From assembly GCF_019320115.1 (NCBI RefSeq), contig NC_089587.1:104457158-104521157 (forward strand): a stretch of 64,000 nucleotides of DNA, written 5' to 3'. Both the position numbers and the translations under genes were made by a program. The stretch comes from Miscanthus floridulus. Taxonomy: Eukaryota > Streptophyta > Magnoliopsida > Poales > Poaceae. The notes under the pieces were generated by a model. It was not told where the DNA came from. It saw only the letters and a program-made list of their open reading frames with translations, and did not search any database. Positions 49,803 to 61,152 of the stretch are shown piece by piece. Every line of letters starts with the position of its first letter. Position 1 is the stretch's first letter.

Positions 49803-50141
49803 AAATTCGGTCTTACCACTTTCTTTCACTCAATGTTTGCTCCTATAAACACCCCAACCTAAACACTCCCACCCCGGGTCGCTTGGGGGCTCCACAAGGG
49901 TGCGATACCACCTATCTTTTTTACTATCTTATGGTAAATACTTTTCCACCCGAACAAAAGGGAAGTCCGTTCCTTTAATTGACTTACATAACTTTGCTTT
50001 AAACATTTCGACCGATCACACCCCACCACGACCTACGGTTACAAGTAGTTGAGCCTCGCGGGCCTCGCCTGGGTTCTTAAGGTTGCAGCCCATGGTTCAA
50101 ACGGGTAGGTGCGAAAAAGAGAGAATAAAAAACAAAGTTAT
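49803..50141 (+). other. 3' untranslated part of Gypsy-E
   Basis: Noncoding sequence after the pol stop (GGTCGCTTGGGGGCTCC... and later TTCTTAAGGTTGCAGCCC). It ends where fragment A begins, before any polypurine tract or 3' LTR. Confidence 0.6.
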
Positions 50142-51084
50142 TGTGGCAGAACCGCCTAATCTAATGCCTCCCGGGAGTGCTCATCTTCCATTAGACACTA
50201 AGCACCCAAGGGAGAACACTAAATTACTCGGTTCCGACGGGCACACCCCTGGGGAGAACCCGAAAATCCACATTTTTGCCATCAGGATCACAAATGAGAG
50301 AATAAAGCTTACATCATTCATAACCATTTCTTACATCACTTTTAATACAACATTAGAGTATAACATTTATTATTATAATAGCAGAGTGTGATCATATTAT
50401 CAGAGTTATAAACAATTTAATTGAACAGCAGAATATAAACATGTGAACAGAGTTACAACGGAAATAAACATCTATTAATGACATGATGAAGTATTGATAT
50501 AGAAACTATGACAACAGATTATGAAGCTTTCATTTATAAAAGTATTTGGTGAGGGTTATAAAGTACAACTACGATCGTAGCGTAAAGGAATCCTTGCTGA
50601 GCCCACCAGGAGGAATCCACACATAAGAGTCAGCTCTAGCATCCACCTATCACCTGCAACAGGGGGAATAAAACCCTGAGTACTTAATTGTACTCAGCAA
50701 GACTTACCTGACAGGAGAAAAGAAAAAGACTCCAAGGATATGCAAGGCTATCTGGCTTGTGGGTTTATTGCATTTGCAGGAAGCATTACTAAGCATGCGT
50801 CCTTATATTTGATTTTTATTAATAGCCGCATTGGTTCATCAACTAACCATTCTAATGTAAGCACCTATGTTACTTTCAAGCAGGTGGTAAGCAATCAGAT
50901 TTGCTTTTTCCATCTTCCATCTTTCAGTTCTTACTATGAGGCTAAACCACAGACAAGTCATACCGGATTTCTCAGCGATTCATGAATTAATGCCCCTAGC
51001 TGGGTACCTTGAAAACATATGCCCCGCTTGTACCCTAGGCACAAGCAGAACCAACCTATTACTCCCCTATCCCGGGTGTCCAGG
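50142..51084 (-). mobile_element. Fragment of family-A Tekay-like LTR
   Basis: TGTGGCAGAACCGCCTAATC at 50142 aligns base by base with the start of the solo LTR at 27629 (up to about 28550 there). It is inserted in Gypsy-E after GTTAT (50137-50141) and cut at 51084 by element B. The rest of this LTR is expected outside the window. Confidence 0.8.
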
Positions 51085-54000
51085 TGTGGCAGAACCTCCT
51101 AAATTATAGGACCCACATGCACTTGTCACTGTCTAATGACCTTTGACAACTATGCATATGTTCCTGGTACTTAAGAAGTCTATCGGATGTCCTCGGGGAA
51201 CCCCGAATCATCCACGATTACCGAGCAGGATCACAATACAGAGTCATTGCAGTATTACAACATTTATTCAAATATATACATCAGAGTAAAATAGTGAAAG
51301 TCTTACGATAACATAGTTTACAAACCAGTTGTTTCAAACCTTACAAACTAAGTTCAGTAATTATTACAAACCATAGTAGTAGTGGAGTGGCATAATTAAC
51401 ATAAACATAACATATAAAATAAACATCCTGCCCAAGGATCACACATTCACTTATCGTCATCGACATGAACAATAGTCATGTAGCAAGGTCCAAAACAGAC
51501 CTGCTCATGAGGCTCACCTACAACAAGGGTCAACGAACCCTGAGTACAAAAGTACTCAACAAGACTTAACCGAAATAAAAACTAAGAAGACTTAGGAATG
51601 CAGGCTCAGGGATTCAAGGTATGGCTTTAGCAATAATCAAAGTTCTTTTGCGTAAAAGCTCTTTAACAAAATTCTTTACTTCAACATGTAAAACTTTATA
51701 AGTACCACATATGAATCTACCATGATCCGTAATGAGATCATGAACTTCATATCAATCTCTTTCTCAAACCTTACTCAAGTTCCAGTTATTAAACTACGAT
51801 GATGAACAGTGAGTTGAGTCTCCATAATGGAGGAGCAATGACGATTCGAATCGATTATGAACCCAGCTGGGGATTCCAAACCACACGACATATGCAAGTC
51901 CCCGACTTACATATATCAACCTACACTCAGATCCTCTAAAACAAGAATGGGTCCACGCCACCTGAGAATACAGTACTCCACCAATATGGCCCATGGCCAT
52001 GTGGGTACACGCTACTCTCGCCATCTCTCCACTCCTAGTGCGCGAGTAGCCATTCTCGTAATAGAATAGCTGAGTTAAGGCTTACCAGAGTATGTGGTTA
52101 GTACTACAAAGTCTCATCTCATGCAATTCAACAATGGACAGACCTTAATCGAGACAGGCGGAAATAAGCCGTTCACAAGACCTCCATGTCTTGTGGCTCT
52201 CACACACCGAGTCCGCCGGTCTAGATTTATTACTTCACATTCTCATATCTCATGATAACATAAGTAACCAAAGATCCATTTGAAACTCACAGGTGACAGG
52301 TAATCACCTGACTAAGCATGACTAAGCATAACTAGACATTTACGAATAAAATAGGTAATCAAGGTAGATATGGAAAAACAAGGTTGGTAATGCACCAATT
52401 AGGTTTCCACTTGACTCCTAATCACTTAATGCAGTATATAAAAGCAAAAGCGATAAAATTTGTAAAACACAAGGTAGGGTTAAATGCATCCGGGACTTGC
52501 CTTCGTTGACAGAAAAGTTAGGTTCCTACGATGTTCCACAAGTATCAGATCCAACCTCAATAGACGGAGTAACCTCCTCTGCAACTTGATTAACTACCAT
52601 GTGTTCACCTTCGTTCACTACACGTAGTAACAATGCCATGTTTAACATGATGCGGGATACGAAACATGATGCTCGTTGATGGATGCAAAATTAACAATTC
52701 GAATACAACTTTCCTACGTGGTATAGTTGCAAGTCAAACGAACTAGATCTTTTTTGTAACACATACATCAATTGCCAAGGATCATTACCAACTAATGATC
52801 CAAGGTCATCACTCAATCCAATATTCAATCAAAACCTAAATCATTAAAGATTACTATTTGGCTTTTATGAATTAATTATGTAATTCAAAATTATGAAATA
52901 AATCAACTTATTCCAATTGAGCTCAAAATTTTTGTAAATGTTCATCACATGATAACTAAGTGGCAAAACAATTTTCATAATTTTTGGATAATTAATTAAG
53001 CCTAGAAAAATCATTGAAACCCATTTATTAATTAATTGAGCAATTTTCATCACATTAAAAAATTACTGAAAAACAATATTTCATATTTTTCCTAAATAGT
53101 ATTCATCACAGAGAGGCCACACAAAAATTTTCATAATTTTTGGAGCTCTAAATAAATCTACAAAAAAATAACAAATTACATCACTATTCATTCAAATCTG
53201 AAAAACAGAAAATTCATTTTGAACTACACAGTCGCTGACACTCAGGTCCCACCTGTCATCCCCAACCTCTAGCTTTGACCACGACGGCGATGGCGCTGAT
53301 CGACGCTAACTCACCGACGGTGAGTCCAACGGCGACGACCAAAGTACCAAAACACTCACAACAACATGGCGCATCGATTGGAGACACTAGCTAACTCAAT
53401 CACGGCACGATTCAAGGCTGACGTCGGCCATGGTGGACGCGGTGGCACGGCAGCGCTACGCCGGTGATAGGAGACTGGTAGAAATTAAATAAATGGCTCA
53501 GGAAGCATCAGTAGCTCACCCCGAACACGTTGAAGCAAAGAGCGAGACCGAAGGAGCTACGGCGACGCGGGTCGACGTCCATGGTGATCACGACGGAGCA
53601 AGGAGCGTCGGTGATGGTGTTCCGGCGACTACAGTGGGCAAAATGACCAAACAACAATGGATTAAGCACCACAGCATCGAGATGAAGCCGTAGGTACACT
53701 GATCAAGGGCAATGGCTCACTGGAGGGCGCTGGCTGCAGTGAAATGGGATCTCTGGTGAGGTTGCCGGTCGCGAGGAAGAAGGGTGCTCACAGTGGGTTC
53801 CCGGCGAAATCAGACGAGCCCAGCTGGCTAGATGGATGCGCAAGGAGTAGGCGAAGCTAGAACTGGCTTAGCTGCGATGGTGGAGCACTACAGCGATGGT
53901 GGGAGCTCGTCGGAGATGAACGGTGGTGACGGGAAAATAGAGCAAGGGAAAACAAAAACGAACGGCGATGACGGTGGCTGGCTTTATAGGACAGCCAAGG

Positions 54001-54800
54001 GAGCAAGGAGGTGACACGCAGTGACCTTCACCATGCCAGCGCGATGCCAAGAGCGGCCACAGGCACGTCTAGAAGACCGGAGAAGGACGCCGGCGGTGGG
54101 GCGGTGGTCGTGACACTGTTCACTATAATTACAGAAATGTCATCCGTTTTAAAATTCAAATTACACCCAAATTTGTGTAACAACTCAAAAATCTCCAAAA
54201 ATAAAAGTTGCTCAAAATTCAAAGTTCTACAACTTTGCTTTTATAACCATCTCCTAATTCGGTCTACATTTTGAAATGAACTCTTGAATTCAAATAGGGG
54301 ACATTTAACGAATTACACCTTTTCAAATTACTTCAAATTTTTCATAACAACTTTGAAAACTCCAAAAACAAACTTTGTATAACTTGACAAGGTCTACACT
54401 TTTGCTTTTAGACTCAACCCCAAAATGTGCTTAGATTTTGAATTGGGTTACCCAGGGTAAACTTAAATGCTGGAAATTTGGGTTTTTGGAAATCCAATTA
54501 AACACAAATGTTTTGAAATTGATTCATCCATACAAGTCAACACATATCATAAAACAAGGTCCACACCTAGCATTGCAACAAGATTTGACTTGTTTAAAAG
54601 ATTCCCACATCAAGATTCACAAAGTTTCCTAATCATTATTATTAACATTATTTTAGGTAATATATAAAACACTCCATAAAATAACATTTGCATACTATAA
54701 TATAAACATGAAATGCACTCATGAGTTGATGTGTGATGATTATGCATAATGATGACATGATCACCTTCTTAATTATTTTTTTAACATTGGGGATGTTACA
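51085..54800 (-). repeat. 3' LTR of element B
   Basis: 3716 bp, TGTAACATCCCC...TTCTGCCACA on the element strand, same family as the solo LTR at 3210-6786. A GC-richer block lies at about 53220-54120. Short frames there on the plus strand (60-70 aa, Ala/Gly/Asp-rich) are not supported as genes. Confidence 0.8.
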
Positions 54801-55821
54801 ATCTTTCCCCCTTAAAGAAATCTTGTCCCGAGATTTAAAGTCCAAGGGTATTTAATGGGAAAAGGAAATGTGTCAAACACATTAACTTTCAAGTTGTTCA
54901 TAAAGCAACAAGAGTGGACTTGAAATTGTAAATGAGATCAAATGACAATTGTAAGGGACAGGATTTAGTAACTTCAATGGAATGGTGGAGCATGAATTCC
55001 AAATGAGAGTTCCAAGATGAGTGAATCACATTAATTGCGGAGCTATAATGGATCATGACCGCAGACCTCGATACCAGCGAGTGCCTAGTAGTATTTCCTT
55101 ATGGCTGCAGTCCACAGGAGACCCTAGGTTTCGACGCGGCATCGTAAATCATGGATCATGGCACCACCATTGGGCACAACTAAAGTAACTCACAAGTAAC
55201 ACTTGTCAAGCTAGCAAGATCAAGGAACTAGCATGTGTTGCATTAGGAGAGACCAAGACATGACACATGCATAGGTTTGAGAATTCAAGGATTAGTCCCA
55301 AGTTTCAACATTTAGTAGATGGGGAAAAATTAAAGTGCAATCAAGAAATTCCCAAAGATGTGGAACTTATCAGCAAGTACAATCAAAGAGTGGTTTACTA
55401 GCAAAGCTTGGTACATGACCAATTTCATTGGGACAAAATAACTATAACAAGTACAAGCCATTCCCTGAATGGAAGGAGAAAGTTTTAAACATCATTTTAT
55501 TTCAACTTCATATGAATGATTATAACTAGAATATGTGCAGTGTTTCATTAATGACATGATGCATGAACGATTCTTACGTTACTAAACATCAAAGCTCCTA
55601 AGGTACATAAACAATAGTTCTTATTATATAGGGCATAATAAGATTACTACTCCACCACACAAAGCCTTTTTAATCAATTAAGGAATGGTGAGAGTGAAAT
55701 AAGATAAGCCAGAAGCAATTTGGACCAAATTAACAAGTTATATCTATCTGTCCCAAATCATTTTGAAGTTTTTGTAAAACAATACAACAAAGACTTTGTA
55801 ATGATCGCTCTGATACCATTC
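54801..55821 (-). other. Interior of element B: polypurine tract to primer site
   Basis: The left end on the element strand is TCTTTAAGGGGGAAAGAT, a polypurine tract joined to the LTR start, preceded by TCTCGGGACAAG as at the end of Tekay-like pol regions. The right end holds the primer site. Between them I see only noncoding AT-rich sequence. Confidence 0.7.
55804..55819 (-). promoter_or_regulatory. Primer-binding site of element B (tRNA-iMet type)
   Basis: TGGTATCAGAGCGATCA on the element strand, just after the 5' LTR end at 55822. It is an exact 12-base match to the usual initiator-Met primer-site text. Confidence 0.85.
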
Positions 55822-56793
55822 TGTGGTAGAACCTCCTAAATTATAGGACCCACATGCACTTGTCACTGTCCAACGACCTTTGACAACTATGCATATGTTC
55901 CTGGTAACTTAAGAAGTATGTCGGGTGTCCTTGGGGAACCCCGAATCATCCACGATTTCTGAGCAGGATCATATTATAGAGTCATTGCAGTATTACAATA
56001 TTTATTCAAATATATATATCAGAGTAAAATAGCAGAAGTCTTATGATAACTTAGATTACAAACTAGTTGTTTCAAACCTTACAAACTAAGTTCAGTAATT
56101 ATTACAAACCATAGTAGTAGTGGAGTGGCATAATTAACATAAACATAACACACAAAATAAACATCCTGCCCAAGGATCACACATTCACTTATCATCATTG
56201 ACCTGAACAACAGTCATGCAACAAGGTCCAAAACAGACCTGCTCATGAGGCTCACCTGCAGCAAGGGTCAACGAACCCTAAGTACAAAAGTACTCAACAA
56301 GACTTAACCAAAATAAAAACTGAGAAGACTTAGGAATGCAGGCTCAGGGATTCAAGGTATGGCTTTAGCAATAATCAAAGTTCTTTTGCGTAAAAGCTCT
56401 TTAACAAAATTCTTTACTTCAACATGTAAAACTTTATAAGTACCACATATGAATCTGCCTTGATCTGTAATGAGATCATGAACTTCATATCAATCTCTTT
56501 CTCAAACCTTACTCAAGTTCTAGTTATTAAACTACGATGATGAACAGTGAGTTGAGTCTCCATAACCGAGCTAGGGATTCTAGACCACACGACATATAAA
56601 GGTCCCCGACTTACATATATCAACCTACACTCAGATCCTCTAAAACAAGAATGGGTCCACGCCACCCGAGAATACAGTACTCCACCAATCCAGCCCATGG
56701 CCACGTGGGTACACGCTACTCTCGCCATCTCTCCACTCCTAGTGAGCGAGTAGCCATTCTCATAATAGAATAGCCGAGTTAAGGCATACCGGA

Positions 56794-57264
56794 TGTCGAT
56801 GAAATATGGTCGGTAGTCTACCTAGGGGTATGCCCAAGGTAGTAGATTGTCGGCAGATAGATGCGCAAGCCACAAACAAGATGGTGACGTAAGACAGACA
56901 CAAGGTTTTATCCAGGTTCGGCCACCAAGAAGACGTAATACCTATGTCCTGTGTCTGATTGTATTGTTGTATGTCAATGAGAGATGTTTTTTAGAGGGGT
57001 CCCCTGCTCGCCTTATATAATCTGGGGGGTAGGGCTATAGATCTAGAAACTAATCCTAGCCAGTTACAATTGTCATAGGTGGCCGGATAAGGATTCCTAT
57101 TCTAACCGACCAGGATCTTGCTTGATCGCCAAATCTGTCTTGACTCCTTGCTCGGGACTCTGAATAGGTTGGTCGGGCCGCGTGTCGTCTTTTGGTAGAC
57201 TGGACCCTCTAATCCGGGCTGACCCAAGCCTAGCCGTAAGGGTATAGGGGTTAATACCCCCACA
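56794..57264 (-). repeat. 3' LTR of Tat-like Gypsy element D
   Basis: 471 bp. On the element strand it begins TGTGGGGGTATTAACCCC and ends CATATTTCATCGACA. A TATA box TTATATAAGG sits at 57011-57020, followed by GCGAGCAGGGGACCCCTC and, nearer the end, GGCCGAACCTGGATAAAACC, an arrangement I associate with grass Tat-lineage LTRs. The LTR end abuts element B after CCGGA, so D lies on the minus strand with its interior to the right. Confidence 0.7.
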
Positions 57265-57561
57265 GCTAGTCCTCGAGCACCATGTATTATGCTGCGACAC
57301 GCCGTTTGATCTCCTTCGACTAATGCAATCCGTCTTCATGTCATTTGCAACTGATTGAAACATTGACCAATCAAATGCGCCACCATTCTGATCAGTACAG
57401 AGAGCAGTAGACCATGATTATAGCCAAAGATTCCGGTTGTCCGAAGAATGCATGGTGCTCTTAAAGAAAAAAGAAAAAGATTTCTTTCCTGATTAAGTGT
57501 GCCCACTTGTATTTCTGAAAAGAAATGTAAGTGACTCTTGTACAGTAGTTGTTATGGCCAA
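57265..57561 (-). other. 3' untranslated part of element D
   Basis: Noncoding. The bases next to the LTR on the element strand, GGTGCTCGAGGACTAGC, stand where the polypurine tract should be but are not strongly purine-rich. Confidence 0.5.
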
Positions 57562-58260
57562 CAGTCAGAGCGTAGGGGTCGATTAAATAAACACATTCAC
57601 CACAAGGTGAAGTGTGCCCACTTAGTCCCCAAGCCTAGTAGTAGGTGACACAGGCATGTGGTGCCAGGGTCTAAAAAGAATTCACATTCAAGTTGAAAAT
57701 CCAATCATAATACAAGCGATACGAGATGCACCGATAGGTGCATCGTATCGATGTAGTCCCCGAGCTTGCTGGAAGGTAGAGTATAAGCCTTGTAGCAAGG
57801 TCTAAATAAATGTCTCTCAACTGTATGTGAGTACAAATCACATGTAGCCGAGGAGAGCGGTCTCCGAGCAGTGGTCGGGACAGTTCCCGAGCACAATAGT
57901 AATCCTGACAATCAGTCAAAGCGTAGGGGTCGATTAAATAAACACATTCATCGCAAGGTGAAGTGTGCCCACTTAGTCCCTGAGCCTAGTAGTAGGTGAC
58001 ACAGGCACATGGTGCCAGGGTCTAAAAAGAATTTCTACTGAAGTTAAGAATCCAATCGTCGTATAATCAATACGAGATGCACCGGCAGGTGCATCGTACC
58101 GATGTAGCCCCCAAGCTTGCTGGAAGACGAAGTATAAGCCATGTAGCAAGGTCTAAATAAATGTTTCTCAACTGTATGTGAGTACAAATCACATGTAGCC
58201 GAGGAGAGCAATCATCGAGCATTCTTCGGAACAGTCCCCGAGCATGGTAGTGGTCGAGGC
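57562..58260. repeat. Two tandem units of about 351 bp in element D
   Basis: The phrase CGTAGGGGTCGATTAAATAA occurs at 57571 and 57922, and the text that follows is repeated to about 58225: AAGTGTGCCCACTTAGTCCC, then AGCTTGCTGGAAG, then CACATGTAGCCGAGGAGAGC. The copies differ by scattered substitutions. The block lies between the 3' LTR and the extra ORF. Confidence 0.85.
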
Positions 58261-58416
58261 AGTCCCCGAGCACGGTAGTGGTCTAGGCAGTCCCCGAGCA
58301 CGATAGTGGTCGGAGCAGTCCTCGAGCACGACAGTGGTCGGAGCAGTCCCCGAGTACGACAGTGGTCGGAGTAGTCCCCGAGCACGGTAGTGGTCTAGAC
58401 CATCCCTGAGCATGAG
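58232..58416. repeat. 28-bp minisatellite in element D
   Basis: Six full units of CAGTCCCCGAGCACGGTAGT plus GGTCGGAG and one partial unit, period exactly 28. It makes a chance 74-aa minus frame with a repeated RARGL motif. It lies directly after the 351-bp duplication. Confidence 0.9.
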
Positions 58417-58905
58417 ACATGCAGCGAAGAAACGAATACCGCTTGTACTATTATTTGGTGTATTTATTTATCTTCTTACTCTGTCAAGTCCAATCTAACA
58501 CATCTGGTCAAAAAAGCAGACGGGTATAGCATGTCATACTGCCTTCTTGTCCTTTCAAGCAAACAGTCGCTTGGCACCTATAAGGAGGTGCGTCAGTGTG
58601 GGCCCTCTCACACTAGCAATGAAGAGGCGCGTACACTGGTAACAAAGGGGCGCATATATTGGCATAGATCTCGAGGTTGTGAAAACAACCGTCTACGGCA
58701 CATGCACATGTCTTCCAAGAATCTCGGGCAGACAAAACGGCAGAACTCTTGGTTATTTATAATATAGAACTGGTAAGTTACTTTTTACTGATCCCCATTA
58801 CCATTTGCCGCCGCAGCCTTCTTCTTCCTCTTGCCAACCCTATACCTCCGAGATCATCACCAATCAACCCTCCACCGTATCCACCTCCTTAGCAAGGGCA
58901 GATTC
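58417..58905. other. Leader before the extra ORF of element D
   Basis: No gene seen; the 78-aa frame 58531-58767 has no recognised feature. The last ~100 bases (GCCGCCGCAGCC...CTTCTTCTTCC) are pyrimidine-rich, as in a transcript leader for the ORF at 58906. Confidence 0.45.
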
Positions 58906-59188
58906 ATGGCGAAGAGTGACGCCCAGAAGAAAGCCGGAGTCATGGCGAAGGAGTGGTGGAAGTCAAGAAGCAACAAGCAGACCATCGAAGACCTCATCAT
59001 CATGGGAGTACTCCACAACAAGGCACTCGTAGGATGGCACGCGCCGGAAGGAGAAGGGTACCCCGATCCACAACCAGGTGAGATTGTGGTTTTCAAAGAT
59101 TTCTTCAAGCGGGGTTTTTGGGTTCCAGTGCACCCTTTCCTTCAGGGGCTCTGTTTGTATTACGAGATTGGGATTTGCAATCTGCATT
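58906..59188 (+). pseudogene. PF04195-like 'gypsy-type transposon' ORF, cut by Gypsy-C
   Basis: Starts at ATG 58906 (MAKSDAQKK). Residues ~40-94 contain GWHAPEGEGYPDPQPGEIVV, FKDFFKRGF and FLQGLCLYYEIGICNLH, the hallmark of the plant domain called putative gypsy-type transposon (PF04195). The frame is open until codon 94, where the Gypsy-C LTR begins after GCATT; the rest should resume beyond the Gypsy-C 3' LTR. It runs opposite to element D. Tat-lineage elements are known to carry extra ORFs of unknown function between pol and the 3' LTR, often antisense. The function of this protein family is unknown; despite the name I see no transposase catalytic residues. An apparent longer frame (58831-59334) is a chance fusion with LTR sequence. 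Confidence 0.75.
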
Positions 59189-60001
59189 TGTTGACACCAT
59201 TTTTTTGCACGTGTCAAAATGATCAGAGTAGACTAATCGGCAAGAGGAAAGTTACTACTCTGATAGCCGATGAAAGCCAGCTTGTAAAGATGGTTGCCGA
59301 TAGCTGGTGGTGGTCGATGGAAAGGTTGATTTAGACGTGGACGTTGCCGATAAGGTTGGAGGTGTTATTGTCGATGCCGATGAAGGGAGGCTTGAAGACT
59401 ACTGCTGATGAAACAGGGAGTATGCCGATGAAGGAAGATTTGAAGACTACTGCCGATGAAACAGGGAGTATGCCGATGGGAAGGAGGACGGTGAGATTTC
59501 CATCGTAATTGAGGCGGACAGGGAAATAGATAGAAGTTGGTTTCCTTTTCTATATTTGTTAGAGTATGATTCATGTAAGAGTCACGTGTTTCCTTAGATA
59601 TGGGCTTGGTGTCCTAGTTGTGTTTGGTTGTGTCTCTTTAGATCAGGGTATAAATATGGAGTAAGGGGCAATGTAATGAAATAATCAATCAATATCAAAA
59701 CCAATTTTTACTCCTATTTGCATCTACTTATTTTTCGGCGACTTTGTCAATTTGCATTATTTTTCCATTTTACGAGTTCTCATTGATTCGGCGAGCTGCA
59801 TCGCTTCAGTGCGACCTTCGGTGATCCTCGAGTTCTGCGTGAGTACCTCTTGGTTGTGACTTCCGGGCGTATCGCTGTTGTCAGGACCAAAGTGCTCGTA
59901 TCTTCATCCTTGTCGATTAACAGGTCAAATCGACTAGCACGCTTTGAATATCGATTCGGGTATTAGCCCTTTGTGTTTGCAGATCCACTTTTGCATCAAC
60001 A
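59189..60001 (+). repeat. 5' LTR of Gypsy-C
   Basis: 813 bp, starting TGTTGACACC and ending GCATCAACA, so the first and last six bases (TGTTGA/TCAACA) are inverted repeats. TATA box TATAAATA at 59649-59656, followed by AATGAAATAA as a possible polyadenylation region. It contains two 48-bp tandem units and eight GCCGAT/ATCGGC hexamers. Confidence 0.8.
59376..59471 (+). repeat. Two tandem 48-bp units in the Gypsy-C LTR
   Basis: GCCGATGAAGG recurs at 59376 and 59424, and a third start (GCCGATGGGAAGG) is at 59472. Each unit includes GAAGACTACTGCYGATGAAA and CAGGGAGTAT. They lie about 180 bp upstream of the TATA box, an enhancer-like place. Confidence 0.85.
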
Positions 60002-60005
60002 CATC

Positions 60006-60024
60006 TTTTGGCACGCCCGGTGGG
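60006..60024 (+). promoter_or_regulatory. Primer-binding site of Gypsy-C
   Basis: TTTGGCACGCCCGGTGGGA lies four to five bases after the LTR end. Its position and TGGCRCGCC text fit a tRNA primer site; I cannot name the tRNA with certainty. Confidence 0.65.
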
Positions 60025-60043
60025 ACAAATCAATCCGATCAGT

Positions 60044-61081
60044 ATGTTCAATTCCGAGATCGATGCGGGGAACATTATCGTGGTATCAGAAGAAGATCTT
60101 AAGGAAGAAAAGAGGCAGGCTATGGAAAAGGCTGTAGAAGAATATAAGCAGCTTTGTCTGAAATCATTTAGCCTGAACAAGAGTGGACAAGTCATCCAGA
60201 AGCAAGATTTGCCGTTACCTCGGCAGGTTACCTTTGACTCCAATCCTGGTAAACTTCAAGAGATGGTTAATTCTGCAGTAAATCATTCTTTAATTAATCA
60301 TTCCAATGTGTTGTCCAATACTGTTCATACTGCTGTGGTTCGAACTCTCAAAGAAGGACAAACGACATCACATTATGTTGGGCCTGCCTATCACCAACCA
60401 GAGCCGGTATCTGTTAATACTCCATTGGCTCCCTCGGCCGTTGTGGGTACCGAAGTTACTTCTTCTCCAGTATCGGCAGGTTTACCTAATATTCAATCTA
60501 CACCGATACGATCAGGAGGACGAATTCAGCTTAGTACAGATCTATCGGCATCAGCTATGTCAGGCCCTGTGTCTCAGAATAGCCAGAATCCTACTAATTG
60601 GTGGGGATATGGTATGCCTCCAGAGTCATCTGCTTTCAATCCTGGATTACCTCAAGTGTTTGATGCAGTAGGAAAAGCTCCTATACCATTGGCTATTTCG
60701 CCGATGGCCCAAGTGCCTCAATATGCCACAGCAACTACTGTGCAACCAACTCTAGGGGGTTTCCAGATGCCTTTGGTTCAAACGCCCAGTTTAAATCCAT
60801 TGGCAAGCTTACTGCCGATGCAGCAGAAAGCCCCTGTCATGAGTCAAACTGGGGTTCAGTTCATGCCTCAAGCTGGTTATAATTATCCAACAATGTCAGC
60901 AAATTACCAGCCATCAGCAAGTTTCATACCGATGAGTTCTAGTAATGGTTGGTCAGGACAGTTACCTGCTCAACATACAGTTCAGCAAAATCAACAGATT
61001 GCAGGGATTCAACAAGGTTATATGCAAGCTGGTGTCCAGAATCAAGCATCGGCAGCACAGCCGATGAATCCTTTCCAATAG
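60044..61081 (+). pseudogene. gag: Gypsy-C gag, N-terminal low-complexity part
   Basis: The first ATG after the primer site is 60044 (MFNSEIDAG); upstream codons to 60008 read through the primer site. The 345 codons begin with an acidic helix (SEEDLKEEKRQAMEKAVEEY) and continue as a long Pro/Gln/Ser/Met-rich segment with few charged residues (QNSQNPTNWWGYGMPPESS; PLASLLPMQQK). The frame stops at TAG 61079-61081 where Gln is expected, and about 70 bases later the Gag core continues in another frame. I recognise no domain here. It is probably the disordered N-terminal region of this family's Gag. Confidence 0.65.
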
Positions 61082-61152
61082 GTTAATGGACCACAAGTAA
61101 CGGCAAATATGCCGATTGCTGGAGATCGTGGGCCACGAAGATACGTGGAGAG

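Larger units (their letters stand above)
42240..50141 (+). mobile_element. Gypsy-E: LTR, gag and pol, decayed, 3' end missing
   Basis: 5' LTR 42240-43417, primer site, then one gag-pol frame to 49802 and a 3' untranslated part to 50141, where LTR fragment A interrupts. The preceding CTATT (42235-42239) should recur after its 3' LTR outside the window. The domain order protease, reverse transcriptase, RNase H, integrase is that of Ty3/Gypsy. The solo LTR at 1641-16564 is from the same family. Confidence 0.85.
51085..56793 (-). mobile_element. Element B: Tekay-like LTR element with 1-kb interior
   Basis: Minus-strand element: 3' LTR 51085-54800, polypurine tract, 1021-bp interior, primer site, and the first ~970 bp of the 5' LTR (55822-56793) before element D interrupts. 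The two LTR parts are nearly identical over their overlap, apart from small indels. The interior has no gag or pol, far short of the ~5 kb of an autonomous relative, so it is an internally deleted or non-autonomous form that kept only the replication sites. Confidence 0.8.

Noticed and set aside
58232..58416. CRISPR-like 28-bp repeats
   Set aside because: Units are directly adjacent with no spacers and vary by substitution: a minisatellite in a plant retroelement.
58831..59334. 167-aa protein as one gene
   Set aside because: Codons after about 59188 come from the Gypsy-C LTR, and those before 58906 lack an ATG. Only the middle is the PF04195-like ORF.
60306..60671. 121-aa frame overlapping gag
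   Set aside because: Out-of-frame shadow of the Gypsy-C gag region, with no recognised features.
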